From Agrostemma githago (taxonomy: Eukaryota; Streptophyta; Magnoliopsida; Caryophyllales; Caryophyllaceae), in NCBI GenBank assembly GCA_958450325.1, contig OY288243.1, positions 44,255,878 to 44,319,877 on the forward strand: a DNA stretch of 64,000 nt. Direction: 5' to 3'. This document shows, one piece after another, positions 34,418-46,530 of this stretch (position 1 is the stretch's first letter; every line of letters begins with the position of its first letter). The position numbers were made by a program, and so were the translations under genes. The notes under the pieces were generated by a model. The model was not told where the DNA came from. It worked only from the letters and a program-made list of their open reading frames with translations, and searched no databases.

Positions 34418-35770
34418 TCACTTGAAACTATTTGCCAAGTCTTGAATAATCTGAGTATCTTTCTCGATATTATCCTCTGGGTCTTGAGCGTCTTGTAAAA
34501 TATTAAATTTATTTTTACTGGTTGATGTCATCGACATTGCCATAGAAACATCACTCTTTTGTGATTTAGCATCATTATTATCAGCCTTTTGAGCTATAGC
34601 TTTATGAGCTAAAGCTAAATAGTAATGGACAATCTCTTCTTCTGTTTTGTTCTGGACATCCATGGTCTCATAAGGAGCACTATCTGAATGATTATCTTCA
34701 TCATTGAGGTAGAGGATAGTATAACTATCAATTTTTTCTTGGATAAGGTCAAGGGTAGAACTACAATTTAGTTTCTTGGTGTCTTTATTTTCTCTGAGCA
34801 TAGTATCCCAGAAGCGAGAATATGACTCTCTTTTTAGACAGAATAAATTTTCCTGGGTATAACCCATTTTTGGACTGAATTTCCATATCCAAGGAATAGA
34901 AAATTCAATAAAAAATTGCATTTGAATAAGTCCCGGAATATTATCCTCCGGGGCCTTTGGTATAATTTCTTTCCATTCATTATAAAGATCTTTAAATATT
35001 GGAGGTAATATTTCCTCTGAAGTTCCATAAAATTGCCACCATTTTATTAACCATGGCGGTATAACTTCAGTTATAACCTCTTGGCTAATTTTTATAAACC
35101 ATGTATGACTTCTTTTATCATTCTCGTAAAGAAAAGTCTTATCCAAAGCTTGGATATAATCCCAATAATTGTAGTCAATACGAGATCCTTTGTTAATTAA
35201 GGATTTCGTGGTAAAAGGAGTGATTCCCCATTCTTTAATGGTAATAACCTCTCTAATAATAATTTTTGAAAAGTTATAAATTTCTGCGTCATTACCCGTG
35301 AAATGATTGATTTCACAACCATTTGATGAAAGTATATTTTCATAAAAATTTCTATTTTTATATGATTCCATCATAAAATTATTTTTCATGAGGTATTTCT
35401 CACATAGACTCCAGGGCTGATTTTCCCGTTTTTTATCGGACATGTTGAGAATGAGTATAATCCTTTCTTCTTGGTTTTTAACCATTTTTTCTTTTTCGTC
35501 CATTGATTCTTTAACTATCTTTCTAAACGAAGGAGAGATTTTATCTTGTCCCTTTTGTTTCCAAAGTTGGAATTCTTCAAAATCTTCTTTCTTAATGATT
35601 TCATCATTAATATTTTTAGCTATAAGCTTTTTACTTCCATGCTGGATTAAGATATTACATGGCCCAGGTTCTGAATTGCCTTCCTTTTTAGAAGAATATT
35701 TTCCCCTTCCTCTATTAGAGGAATACGTGCCACGACCACTGCCACGGTACATTCCTGAAAAATGTAACAT
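34418..35770 (-). CDS. Pararetrovirus ORF2, function unknown (450 aa)
   Basis: An uninterrupted frame from the ATG at 35770, 46 bases after the RNase H stop. The N-terminus is Gly/Arg/Ser-rich (RGSGRG, SNRGRGKYSS), a possible nucleic-acid-binding tail. The middle is a Trp-rich, probably globular domain (PPWLIKWWQFYG, SIPWIWKFSP). The C-terminus is acidic and low-complexity. Florendoviruses carry a second ORF of about this size and place without known function. The second copy at 62863-64000 is almost identical, both being open. It is the only long viral frame in this copy without a visible lesion. Confidence 0.75.
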   Translation of the reverse strand: MLHFSGMYRGSGRGTYSSNRGRGKYSSKKEGNSEPGPCNILIQHGSKKLIAKNINDEIIKKEDFEEFQLWKQKGQDKISPSFRKIVKESMDEKEKMVKNQEERIILILNMSDKKRENQPWSLCEKYLMKNNFMMESYKNRNFYENILSSNGCEINHFTGNDAEIYNFSKIIIREVITIKEWGITPFTTKSLINKGSRIDYNYWDYIQALDKTFLYENDKRSHTWFIKISQEVITEVIPPWLIKWWQFYGTSEEILPPIFKDLYNEWKEIIPKAPEDNIPGLIQMQFFIEFSIPWIWKFSPKMGYTQENLFCLKRESYSRFWDTMLRENKDTKKLNCSSTLDLIQEKIDSYTILYLNDEDNHSDSAPYETMDVQNKTEEEIVHYYLALAHKAIAQKADNNDAKSQKSDVSMAMSMTSTSKNKFNILQDAQDPEDNIEKDTQIIQDLANSFK

Positions 35771-35816
35771 TTAAACAGATAAATACTCCCTTGTTAAAAA
35801 ATCTGGGAGATGATTT

Positions 35817-38800
35817 TCAGTACCTTTTTTTATAAAAAATATCAAAATCAAAAGGGGCTAAATGTGCTTGCCATCTGGCAAACATTTGTTTCGAAACATC
35901 ATGCTTAAAATCTTTTTGAAACATAAATTTTGCGGAGCTGCAATCAGTTCTGATTATAAATTTTTGATTATATAAATCATTTTAAAATTTTAACACGCAT
36001 CTAACTATTGCAAGAACTTCTTTTGCAACAGTCGCATAATTAGATTGAGCAGAATTCCATTTCCCGGAATAGAATCTTACCAAATATTCCTTTTTATCCG
36101 TGGGATTAACTTGTTTAAGAATTCCTACATAACCAATGTCTGAAGCATCAGTTTCAACAATTTTATCTCAAAACGGATTTGCTAGCCTAAGGCATGGCAA
36201 AGATATTACTTTGTTTTTAATCTTTCTGACAGCAATAGTATGATCTTTAGACCATGCACCGGGATTCTTTTTTAATCTATCATAAAGGATGGCTGTATCT
36301 TTTGCTAGATCAGCATAATAGGGGGAAATATAGTTCAAGCTTCCTAAAAATCTTTGAAGTTGAGTTTTATCCGTAATCTCGTCTGGAAATTTTGACCCAA
36401 ACTCAATACTTCTATTTATAAGAATGATCTTTCCTTTTTCAATATTATGACCCAAAAACCTAATTTTGGTTTGGAATAAATACATTTTAGGCTTGGATAT
36501 AACTAAACCGTTTGTAATTACAATTTTTTTAAAAATGTTAAGGTGTTTAAAATGTTCTTCTATGGTTTTAGAAAATACTAGAATATCATCAATATAGACA
36601 ATAATAAAATTGCTATAGTCATTAAAAATATCGTTCATAATTTTATGAAATTCCGAAGGGGCATTTTTTAATCCAAATGGCATAACATGCCATTCATATT
36701 GACCAAATGGAACATTAAAAGCAGTTTTATATCTATCTGCTGGGTTAATTTGAATCTGCCAACAACCAGATTTTAAATCAAATTTAGAAAATATGATTGC
36801 ATCATATAAACGATCCAGTAAATCTTTTTTATTAGGTATAGGATACCTAATCCATTTTAAAACTTTGTTTAGAGGTTTATAGTTAATGACTAATCTAGGA
36901 ACACCTCGTTTCTTCTCAGCATTTTTATTGACATAAAAAGTTGTACAAGACCATGGGGATTTAGATGGTCCTATAAGTTTTTTCTCTATAAGAGAATTTA
37001 TTTCTTTTTTGCAAAAAGTCAAATATTCAGAATTCATTTGACAAGGTCTTGCCTTTGTAGGAATATTTTCATCCTTAAAACCTTCTTCATATAGAAGGTC
37101 AACAATATCTTTTTTCCTACTCCAAAAAGCATTTGGGTGGTCATTACAAATATCTAATGAAAATTGATTTTCAGTTTCTGAAATCTTTGTTTTAAGCTTA
37201 GGATTACTAAGTTTTTCATTCATAGTTAAAATATTAACTTCGTGCTTTAAAAACCCTAATTGATTCTCTTTTAAAGATATTTGGTTATACATTTCATGTA
37301 TAGTTTTAACAAAAGGTTTCATTATAAAATTGAAAATAATAGTTTTGTCTTTATAGGTTCCTATTAACCTATTTTTATCTACACTTTGAAAAGGATAAAT
37401 TTTATTAATAAAGGGTGTTCCAAGTATGATCGGAGTTGAAAGTTTATTTTTAACAAGTAAGAAACTCAAGGGGATACAAGTATCATTAACACAAATGTAC
37501 GCTTTTGGAAGTTTAAACTGGATATCAAGTTTATCTCCACCTGCTTGAGATAAAGTGTGAGTAGTTTTTTCAAAATATCTGATAGGAATTAATCCTTCTT
37601 GTATAACATATAAATCAGCTCCAGTATCAATTAGAGCGGTAAACTCTTTAAAATATCGATAATCAATTCTAAGTAAGACTTTTACATACCATTTTTGGCC
37701 TGTAACAATTTCTAATGTTTGAAGAAATTTACTAGCCGTATTAGATTCATTAGGTAATTTATCCTCCCTTATATTAGTGGGTTGATTGTTATCCATGTTT
37801 TGATAATTTTTTAGAAAAGAAACATCATCATCATTATTAATGATGTTATTATTTTTAGAAAGTTCTTCTTGGAAAATAACTAGAGTTTCTAAATTGGAAA
37901 TTCTTGTGTCATTATGTTTATTTTGAAATTTTAAATCTTTTATCTCAGATTTTAAAGTCTCCATTTCTTTTAAAATGTCGTGTAAGGAAGTAGGATTTGA
38001 GTGTTTCCTTTTATTTTGGAGAAGTTTATAAACTTCGGACATGGTATAGGGGTTTTTATCAGTGACGATATCATCGTTTTTGTATTTATTCGTACTTTTG
38101 GAAGTACTGGGAATATTTTCAATAACTTTAGACCGTATTTCGGTGTCTTGGATTGTTTTTAGCAAATCTATCCATTGATCATTATCAACGACATTAATAT
38201 GATTCTCTTGGAATTGAGATATTAAATTATAAAATTCATTCTTATTAGGATTCTTACAAGATTTTCCCATACCACACGGTGTGCATTCTGAACTGGAGGA
38301 TTCAGAATAATTTTCTAAATCATTATCAATGATTTTGATATTATCATTACTAGAATTACTTAGACTTCCTTCAGTTTCACTATTAGAATCAATATTGTCT
38401 AAAAATAATTTTGACAACTTATCTTTAATATCGTCATCAATCTCCAAGTTATTAATCTGTTTTTGAGTCCAACAATTATTTGCCATGTGACCCTTTTTAT
38501 TGCACTTAAAGCATCTTATTTGCTTAGAAGCGTTATAATCTTTTTTGTAATTCTTTTTATACTGTTGCCTCTGAAACTTTCTTTGGGATTTCCCCTCTAG
38601 ATTTTTTCTAGAATACTTCCTTTTTTTGTATCTATGATAATTTTCGTTTATGTTATTATTCCTCTTCTTTTTAGGAGAAGAAGTCATATCCATACCAAAT
38701 TGTTCACAAAATTCACCTAGTTGATGTTTTTCAACTAAATTTTGATTTTTCAATTGTTGGTTCAGTTTAATCTCATTACAAAGGTTTAAACCTTCTTGGG

Positions 38801-39725
38801 TACAAACTTTTATTAGTTGACCATAATTGTAATCATCATAGTGAATAGAGGCTCCATTCCCTCTAAGAGTTTTTCTAACCCTTTCGGCAAATAAATGAGG
38901 TAGACCGTCAATAAATTTGGCCTTCCAATGAGGACTATTAGTCTCAGGTAATAACATAACTCTACTAAGAAATGTGTCTTTATACCACCTAAATTCAGTC
39001 AAAGTTTTACATCTTTGATTTTGTAATAGAGTCCTAGTAGACTCTTGATTATTAGCATATTGACCTGTAAAATAATCAACAATATTTATAACTAAAGTAT
39101 AAACAGCTTGGTGAGAAGTAACACCATTCTCAATTTTAACAGTATTATATATACCAAGTTTCTCTTCTTCAGATAAGTAGTTGTCCCACCAACCTTTTAG
39201 TTGGCCAGTGAAACCTGCTACTATCATTTTAGCAACAGTGGTATCATCATTATTAACATTCTTACAAATAGTAGAATACATAAGCATTCTATGCACATGA
39301 TTATGAATTTGTTTTTCAGAATAACAATCAATATTCCATTCATAAATATGGATTCCACTGTAACTGTTATTAATATGATATTCTTGTTCTTCATGAAGAA
39401 GACCCATCGGTGAAGGTCTAGTGTTATAATAAAGAGTATTGATTGGTTTATCAAACCATTTATTCTTTCTGATAACATTAATATTGTCATCATTTTCTGG
39501 ATTTAACTCATCATCCAGGGTCTTAATACTGAGACTAGCAACTTTATCAGCCAAAGTACTGATTAATTTTTCAGTCAATTCTTTTTCTTGATCTGTTTTG
39601 AATTTAAAATTCTTAATTTCAGGTGGATCCTGAAGATTAGTTTGAATATTCGGAATTCTTGAAAACGAAGGTTTAAATTTTTCTATTTTATCCTGAACAA
39701 GGTTATTAATTAGATTACGACTTTG
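35817..39725 (-). pseudogene. Pararetrovirus coat protein-protease-RT-RNase H polyprotein (broken)
   Basis: The frame is open from 39725 to a TGA at 36168, and the reported frame from 39578 starts at TTG, not ATG. It contains a capsid region, a basic Lys/Arg tract, a zinc knuckle CFKCNKKGHMANNC (about 38510), an acidic CP tail, an aspartic protease (LIDTGADLY, about 37620), and RT with VMPFGLKNAP and the catalytic YIDD near 36590. RNase H follows after the TGA (ETDASD, KEVLAI, RTDCSS) and has a second stop at 35982-35984, ending at 35817. It is separated from the preceding 161-aa ORF by what looks like one missing base near 39712-39725. It would package and copy the viral genome in the cytoplasm. 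Confidence 0.85.
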
Positions 39726-40195
39726 TCAGTTTTTTTATGTAAATCCGCAATATGGTCACCAAGAATTTTTAAGTAAAGATTGGCATAATTATTCTGGTGG
39801 ATCAAGCTATTAAGATGATTAGTAGTAATTATAGCAACATCATTTTCAAATATTTTTGAAAGAGCTATATAGCCGCATCCATCTAGTTTAAAGGATTGTA
39901 AAGGGGGGTAAACTCCTTTGAGATCTTCACCATTTAAAAGTTTGAAATTTCTTTCAAGAACTAATAAATAATTAGAAAAATAAGTAGCACAATACAAGGG
40001 AACAAAATGTATGATTTCATTTTTTAAAATACAAAAATCATAAAATTCGTCTTGAAGAATTTGTTGTTGGCAATTATTAAAATTATGAAAAAACCAATCT
40101 CTAAATTTTTCCCATATAAGAGAATTGAATTCATTACTAATTATTTTTCTGGTTTCTGAACCAGAAGTAAAGTCCAATAAAGGTGTATTAATCAT
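39710..40195 (-). pseudogene. Short viral ORF between MP and CP (161 aa)
   Basis: It begins MINTPLLDFTSGSETRK at an ATG overlapping the MP stop (ATGATTAA). It is probably the N-terminal part of the CP-side polyprotein, because the downstream frame picks up within 16 bases of its stop. Trp/Phe-rich segments suggest a folded domain, but no family is recognised. The array units keep only its first 75 or so residues before the deletion junction (VLERNF). Confidence 0.6.
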
Positions 40196-41262
40196 TAAAA
40201 TTAAAACTCATTTGAGACATAGTCTCTGACTCCTTTTTTGGTTGTCTTTTTAAAATTTTGCCTGGATGAAGTTGTAAAATGTCTTCATCAATTTCCATTA
40301 CTTCATCATCTCTTATTTGAGAAGTTGAGAATCTAGATGGGGTAGGAATATCAAGATCATGGTCTAGAGTTGAAATAAAAGTCCTATTAGAAATAGATCT
40401 GGCCAGTCTAGAAGTACTACTTCTTGGTCTGAAATGGTTGTCACCAAAATTTAAAGTCACAGCTCCTTCCGGAGTTTGTTTAACATCAAATAAGTTTGTT
40501 TGCATAATAGGTTGTGGGGGCATTGCCGTTGTAATCGTCCAGTTTTCAGGAAAAGATATTTCTTCCCATTTAATAGATTGTCTAGTAGTAATATTAGATC
40601 TATTACAATTAGTTTCGATAACAATAGTTTCATTTATATCCTTATCCGTCAATCTGCAGTGAGGATTTAATGTGTATAATGGTTTAAAATAAATTCTATA
40701 GCATATGCATATTAGCTCTGATCCTTTAGCATAGTTATAACCATGAGTTTTAACATTTAATGTCAAAGCATCAAGGATATTAGTATCTGTTAAAGATAAC
40801 TGTAAATTTGGGTAAACATCAAAATAAACTGGACCATGAGCTAAGCTAGACTTAACTACTCCCATGATTGACTTCCCAAAATCTAAATTTCCACCGTCTC
40901 TTAGAGCTGCTATAAAGCTCTCTGGGAAATCCTTCAAGAGTTAAAGGTTTGAAAGCCACTTGGACTAACCCTATGTGAATAAATTTATTATCAGATTTTC
41001 TTTAAGGTTCTAAATGAAAATTATTTAATAATTGGATGTGCATTTCATCATTATTTAAAGAAATAGATTCTTCAGTTGTTTTTACTACTTGTTTTAAACC
41101 TATTCTTTCAAACCATCCTAATTTATAAATGATCCTACTATTAACTTTAGGAATAGTCCATTTGTTTAATAGTTCCATATCTTGAGGTAAATCGGTCTCT
41201 TTGGTGGTACTGTTTTCAACATGTTTATTACTCGAACTGGCATGTTTAACGAATTTACTCAT
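40188..41262 (-). pseudogene. Viral movement protein, copy 1 (one stop, one frameshift)
   Basis: It starts MSKFVKHASSSNKH at 41262. A stop at 41002-41004 (TAA where copies 3, 4, 6, 7 and 8 have TAT) follows the LEP triplet, and a 1-base insertion near 40928 shifts the frame. The rest reads FDVYPNLQLSL, DALTLNVKTHGYNYAKGSEL and CYRIYFKPL, a 30K-superfamily core. The Ser/Arg-rich C-terminus is variable in this family. The protein would open plasmodesmata for virus spread. The full-length version seen in copy 4 is about 357 residues. Confidence 0.8.
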
Positions 41263-41313
41263 AACTGAGAAAATGTTGAATTATGACTTAACATATCTTG
41301 AACTCCCTACTGT

Positions 41314-41330
41314 CCATGGCTCTGATACCA
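41314..41330 (-). promoter_or_regulatory. Viral primer binding site, tRNA-Met type
   Basis: The - strand reads TGGTATCAGAGCCATGG, complementary to the 3' end of plant initiator tRNA-Met, the standard caulimovirid primer. It lies 52 bases before the MP ATG. The same site recurs at 42956, 44602, 46246, 47891, 49537 and 61968, some with one base changed after the 12-base core. Confidence 0.9.
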
Positions 41331-41845
41331 CATCTGCTAGCATAAGGCATGACAAAGATATTACTTTGTTTTTAATCTTTCTGACAACAATAGTATGATC
41401 TTTAGACCATGCACCGAGATTCTTTTTAATCTATCATAAAGGATGACTGTATCTTTTGCTAGATCAGCATAATAGGGGGAAATATAGTTCAAGCTTCCTA
41501 AAACTCTTTGAAGTTGAGTTTTATCCGTAATCTCGTCTGGAAATTTTGACCCAAACTCAATACTTCTATTTATAGGAATGAAAGTTTGAAATTTCTTTCA
41601 AGAACTGATAAAGAATTAGAAAAATAAGTAGCACAATACCAAGGAACAAAATGTATGATTTCAATTTTTTAAAATACAAAAATCATAAAATTCGTCTTGA
41701 AGAATTTGTTGTTGGCAATAATTAAAATTATGAAAAAACCAATCTCTAAATTTTTCCCATATAAGAGAATTGAATTCATTACTAATTATTTTTCTGGTTT
41801 CTGAACCAGAAGTAAAGTCCAATAAAGGTGTATTAATCATTAAAA

Positions 41846-42904
41846 TTAACTCATTTGAGACATAGTCTCTGACTCCTTTTTTGGTTGTCTTTTTAAAATT
41901 TTGTCTGGATGAAGTCGTAAAATGTCTTCATCAATTTCCATTACTTCATCATCTCTTATTTGAGAAGTTGAGAATCTAGATGGGGTAGGAATATCTTGAT
42001 CATGGTCTAGAGTTGAAATAAAAGTCCTATTAGAAATAGATCTGGTCAGTCTAGAAGTACTACTTCTTGGTCTGAAATGGTTGTCACCAAAATTTAAAGT
42101 CACAGCTCTTTCCGGAGTTTGTTTAACATCAAATAAGTTTGTTTGCATAATAGGTTGTGGGGGCATTGCTGTTGTAATCGTCCAGTTTTCAGGAAAAGAT
42201 ATTTCTTCCCATTTAATAGATTGTCTAGTAGTAATATTAGATCTATTATAATTAGTTTCAATAACAATAGTTTCATTTATATCCTTATCCGTCAATCTGC
42301 AGTGAGGATTTAATGTGTATAATGTTTTAAAATAAATTCTATAGCATATGCATATTAGCTCTGATCCTTTAACATAGTTATAACCATGAGTTTTAACATT
42401 TAATGTCAAAGCATCAAGGATATTAGTATCTGTTAAAGATAACTGTAAATTTGGGTAAACATCAAAATAAACTGGACCATGAGCTAAGCTAGACTTAACT
42501 ACTCCCATGATTGACTTCCCAAAATCTAAATTTCCACCGTCTCTTAGAGCTGCTATAAAGCTCTCTGGTAATCCTTCAAGAGTTAAAGGTTTGAAAGCCA
42601 CTTGGACTAACCCTATGTGAATAAATTTATTATCAGATTTTCTTTAAGGTTCTAAATGAAAATTATTTAATAATTGGATGTGCATTTCATCATTATTTAA
42701 AGAAATAGATTCTTCAGTTGTTTTTACTACTTGTTTTAAACCTATTCTTTCAAACCATCCTAATTTATAAATGATCCTACTATTAACTTTAGGAATAGTC
42801 CATTTGTTTAATAGTTTCATATCTTGAGGTAAATCGGTCTCTTTGGTGGTACTGTTTTTAACATGTTTATTACTCGAACTGGCATGTTTAACGAATTTAC
42901 TCAT
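41846..42904 (-). pseudogene. Array MP, copy 2
   Basis: The N-terminal part is 42644-42904, ending at the same LEP-stop as copy 1. The remainder (to 41846) is in frame without the 1-base insertion, and a 2-base deletion shortens the C-terminus to QMS. Confidence 0.75.
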
Positions 42905-43475
42905 AACTGAGAAAATGTTGAATTATGACTTAACATATCTTGAACTCCCTACTGTCTATGGCTCTGATACCACATCTGCTAGCATAAGGCATGACAAAGA
43001 TATTACTTTGTTTTTAATCTTTCAGACAGCAATAGTATGATCTTTAGACCATGCACCGGGATTCTTTTTTAATCTATCATAAAGGATGACTGTATCTTTT
43101 GCTAGATCAGCATAATAGGGGGAAATATAGTTCAAGCTTCCTAAAAATCTGTGAAGTTGAGTTTTATCCGTAATCTCGTCTGGAAATTTTGACCTAAACT
43201 CAATACTTCTATTTATAGGAATGAAAGTTTGAAATTTCTTTCAAGAACTGATAAATAATTAGAAAAATAAGTAGCACAATACCAAGGAACAAAATGTATG
43301 ATTTCAATTTTTTAAAATACAAAAATCATAAAATTCGTCTTGAAGAATTTGTTGTTGGCAATAATTAAAATTATGAAAAAACCAATCTCTAAATTTTTCC
43401 CATATAAGAGAATTGAATTCATTACTAAATATTTTCCTGGTTTCTGAACCAGAAGTAAAGTCCAATAAAGGTGTA

Positions 43476-44886
43476 TTAATCATTAAAATTAAAACTCATT
43501 TGAGACATAGTCTCTGACTCCTTTTTTGGTTGTCTTTTTAAAATTTTGTCTGGATGAAGTCGTAAAATGTCTTCATCAATTTCCATTACTTCATCATCTC
43601 TTATTTGAGAAGTTGAGAATCTAGATGGGGTAGGAATATCTAGATCATGGTCTAGAGTTGAAATAAAAGTCCTATTAGAAATAGATCTGGTCTGTCTAGA
43701 AGTACTACTTCTTGGTCTGAAATGGTTGTCACCAAAATTTAAAGTCACAGCTCCTTCCGGAGTTTGTTTAACATCAAATAAGTTTGTTTGCATAATAGGT
43801 TGTGGGGGCATTGCCTTTGTAATCGTCCAGTTTTCAGGAAAAGATATTTCTTCCCATTTAATAGATTGTCTAGTAGTAATATTAGATCTATTACAATTAG
43901 TTTCGATAACAATAGTTTCATTCATATCCTTATCCGTCAATCTGCAGTGAGGATTTAATGTGTATAATGGTTTAAAATAAATTCTATAGCATATGCATAT
44001 TAGCTCTGATCCTTTAGCATAGTTATAACCATGAGTTTTAACATTTAATGTCAAAGCATCAAGGATATTAGTATCTGTTAAAGATAACTGTAAATTTGGG
44101 TAAACATCAAAATAAACTGGACCATGAGCTAAGCTAGACTTAACTACTCCCATGATTGACTTCCCAAAATCTAAATTTCCACCGTCTCTTAGAGCTGCTA
44201 TAAAGCTCTCTGGGAAATCCTTCAAGAGTTAAAGGTTTGAAAGCCACTTGGACTAACCCTATGTGAATAAATTTATTATCAGATTTTCTATAAGGTTCTA
44301 AATCAAAATTATTTAATAATTGGATGTGCATTTCATCATTATTTAAAGAAATAGATTCTTCAGTTGCTTTTACTACTTGTTTTAAACCTATTCTTTCAAA
44401 CCAACCTAATTTATAAATGGTCCTAGTATTAACTTTAGGAATAGTCCATTTGTTTAATAGTTCCATATCTTGAGGTAAATCGGTCTCTTTGGTGGTACTG
44501 TTTTTAACATGTTTATTACTCGAACTGGCATGTTTAACGAATTTACTCATAACTGAGAAAATGTTGAATTCTGACTTAACATATCTTAAACTCCCTACTG
44601 TCCATGGCTCTGATACCAGATCTGCTAGCATAAGGCATGGCAAAGATATTACTTTGTTTTTAATCTTTCTGACAGCAATAGTATGATCTTTAGACCATGC
44701 ACCGGGATTCTTTTTTAATCTATCATAAAGGATGACTGTATCTTTTGCTAGATCAGGATAATAGGGGGAAATATAGTTCAAGCTTCCTAAAACTCTTTGA
44801 AGTTGAGTTTTATCCGTAATCTCGTCTGGAAATTTTGACCCAAACTCAATACTTTTATTTATAGGAATGAAAGTTTGAAATTTCAT
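43476..44886 (-). pseudogene. Array RT-end plus MP fusion, copy 3 (frameshifted)
   Basis: A frame from 44886 reads the RT end, passes through the PBS without a stop and enters MP in frame; it is shifted by the 1-base insertion near 44217 and ends at 44140. The remaining MP core is 43476-44225. It has the SRQTRSIS variant shared with copy 6. Confidence 0.75.
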
Positions 44887-45120
44887 TCAAGAACTGATAA
44901 ATAATTAGATAAATAAGTAGCACAATACCAAGGAACAAAATGTATGATTTCATTTTTTAAAATACAAAAATCATAAAATTCGTTTTGAAGAATTTGTTGT
45001 TGGCAATTATTAAAATTATGAAAAAACCAATCTCTAAATTTTTCCCATATAAGAGAATTGAATTCATTACTAATTATTTTTCTGGTTTCTGAACCAGAAG
45101 TAAAGTCCAATAAAGGTGTA

Positions 45121-46530
45121 TTAATCATTAAAATTAAAACTCATTTGAGACATAGTCTCTGACTTCTTTTTTGGTTGTCTTTTTAAAATTTTGTCTGGAT
45201 GAAGTCGTAAAATGTCTTCATCAATTTCCATTACTTCATCATCTCTTATTTGAGAAGTTGAGAATCTAGATGGGGTAGGAATATCTAGATCATGGTCTAT
45301 AGTTGAAATAAAAGTCCTATTAGAAATAGATCTGGTCAGTCTAGAAGTACTACTTCTTGGTCTGAAATGGTTGTCACCAAAATTTAAAGTCACAGCTCCT
45401 TCCGGAGTTTGTTTAACATCAAATAAGTTTGTTTGCATAATAGGTTGTGGGGGCATTGCCTTTGTAATCGTCCAGTTTTTAGGAAAAGATATTTCTTCCC
45501 ATTTAATAGATTGTCTAGTAGTAATATTAGATCTATTACAATTAGTTTCGATAACAATAGTTTCATTTATATCCTTATCCGTCAATCTGCAGTGAGGATT
45601 TAATGTGTATAATGGTTTAAAATAAATTCTATAGCATATGCATATTAGCTCTGATCCTTTAGCATAGTTATAACCATGAGTTTTAACATTTAATGTCAAA
45701 GCATCAAGGATATTAGTATCTGTTAAAGATAACTGTAAATTTGGGTAAACATCAAAATAAACTGGACCATGAGCTAAGCTAGACTTAACTACTCCCATGA
45801 TTGACTTCCCAAAATCTAAATTTCTACCGTCTCTTAGAGCTGCTATAAATCTCTCTGGTAATCCTTCAAAAGTTAAAGGTTTGAAAGCCACTTGGACTAA
45901 CCCTATGTGAATAAATTTATTATCAGATTTTTTATAAGGTTCTAAATCAAAATTATTTAATAATTGGATGTGCATTTCATCATTATTTAAAGAAATAGAT
46001 TCTTCAGTAGTTTTTACTACTTGTTTTAAACCTATTCTTTCAAACCATCCTAATTTATATATGATCCTAGTATTAACTTTAGGAATAGTCCATTTGTTTA
46101 ATAGTTCCATATCTTGAGGTAAATCGGTCTCTTTGGTGGTACTGTTTTTAACATGTTTATTACTCGAACTGGCATGTTTAACGAATTTACTCATAACTGA
46201 GAAAATGTTGAATTCTGACTTAACATATCTTAAACTCCCTACTGTCCATGGCTCTGATACCAGATCTGCTAGCATAAGGCATGGCAAAGATATTACTTTG
46301 TTTTTAATCTTTCTGACAGCAATAGTATGATCTTTAGACCATGCACCGGGATTCTTTTTTAATCTATCATAAAGGATGACTGTATCTTTTGCTAGATCAG
46401 GATAATAGGGGGAAATATAGTTCAAGCTTCCTAAAACTCTTTGAAGTTGAGTTTTATCCGTAATCTCGTCTGGAAATTTTGACCCAAACTCAATACTTTT
46501 ATTTATAGGAATGAAAGTTTGAAATTTCAT
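45121..46530 (-). CDS. Array RT-end plus MP fusion ORF, copy 4 (469 aa, open)
   Basis: The only unit with a fully open chimeric frame. Residues 1-89 are a fragment of the CP-side ORF joined to the RT end (IEFGSKFPDE, LNYISPYYPDL, KVISLPC). Residues 90-112 are the translated PBS and leader region (VSEPWTVGSL). From residue 113 (MSKFVKH) comes a complete MP of about 357 residues with the 30K core. The MP ATG could be used alone. The unit has no viral promoter, so expression would need read-through from a neighbour. Openness may be chance in a young duplicate. Confidence 0.65.
   Translation of the reverse strand: MKFQTFIPINKSIEFGSKFPDEITDKTQLQRVLGSLNYISPYYPDLAKDTVILYDRLKKNPGAWSKDHTIAVRKIKNKVISLPCLMLADLVSEPWTVGSLRYVKSEFNIFSVMSKFVKHASSSNKHVKNSTTKETDLPQDMELLNKWTIPKVNTRIIYKLGWFERIGLKQVVKTTEESISLNNDEMHIQLLNNFDLEPYKKSDNKFIHIGLVQVAFKPLTFEGLPERFIAALRDGRNLDFGKSIMGVVKSSLAHGPVYFDVYPNLQLSLTDTNILDALTLNVKTHGYNYAKGSELICICYRIYFKPLYTLNPHCRLTDKDINETIVIETNCNRSNITTRQSIKWEEISFPKNWTITKAMPPQPIMQTNLFDVKQTPEGAVTLNFGDNHFRPRSSTSRLTRSISNRTFISTIDHDLDIPTPSRFSTSQIRDDEVMEIDEDILRLHPDKILKRQPKKKSETMSQMSFNFND

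Larger units (their letters stand above)
33562..41330 (-). mobile_element. Endogenous pararetrovirus, full genome length (florendovirus-like)
   Basis: On the - strand, starting at the tRNA-Met PBS (41314-41330), the order is movement protein, a short ORF, CP with zinc knuckle, protease, RT, RNase H, a 450-residue ORF2, promoter, poly(A) signal and leader. This is about 7.77 kb, the size of a caulimovirid genome, and MP-CP-PR-RT-RH followed by ORF2 of unknown function is the florendovirus layout. No LTRs, integrase or target-site duplication are seen. Its 3' terminus lies in the leader only about 20 bases before the PBS position, as judged from the intact junction at 61984-62004. Several stops and frameshifts make it inactive. 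Confidence 0.85.

Noticed and set aside
40438..40662. 74-aa + strand ORF repeated in every viral unit (also 43726, 45371, 47015, 48661, 50306, 61093)
   Set aside because: It is the antisense shadow of the conserved MP core and repeats only because the units repeat.
33562..41330. Viral region as another LTR retrotransposon
   Set aside because: No LTRs or integrase; movement protein, tRNA-Met PBS in a leader, and RNase H followed by ORF2 and a promoter are pararetroviral.
41201..41398. 65-aa + strand ORF repeated across the PBS in every unit
   Set aside because: Antisense to the MP N-terminus and PBS; no independent signal.
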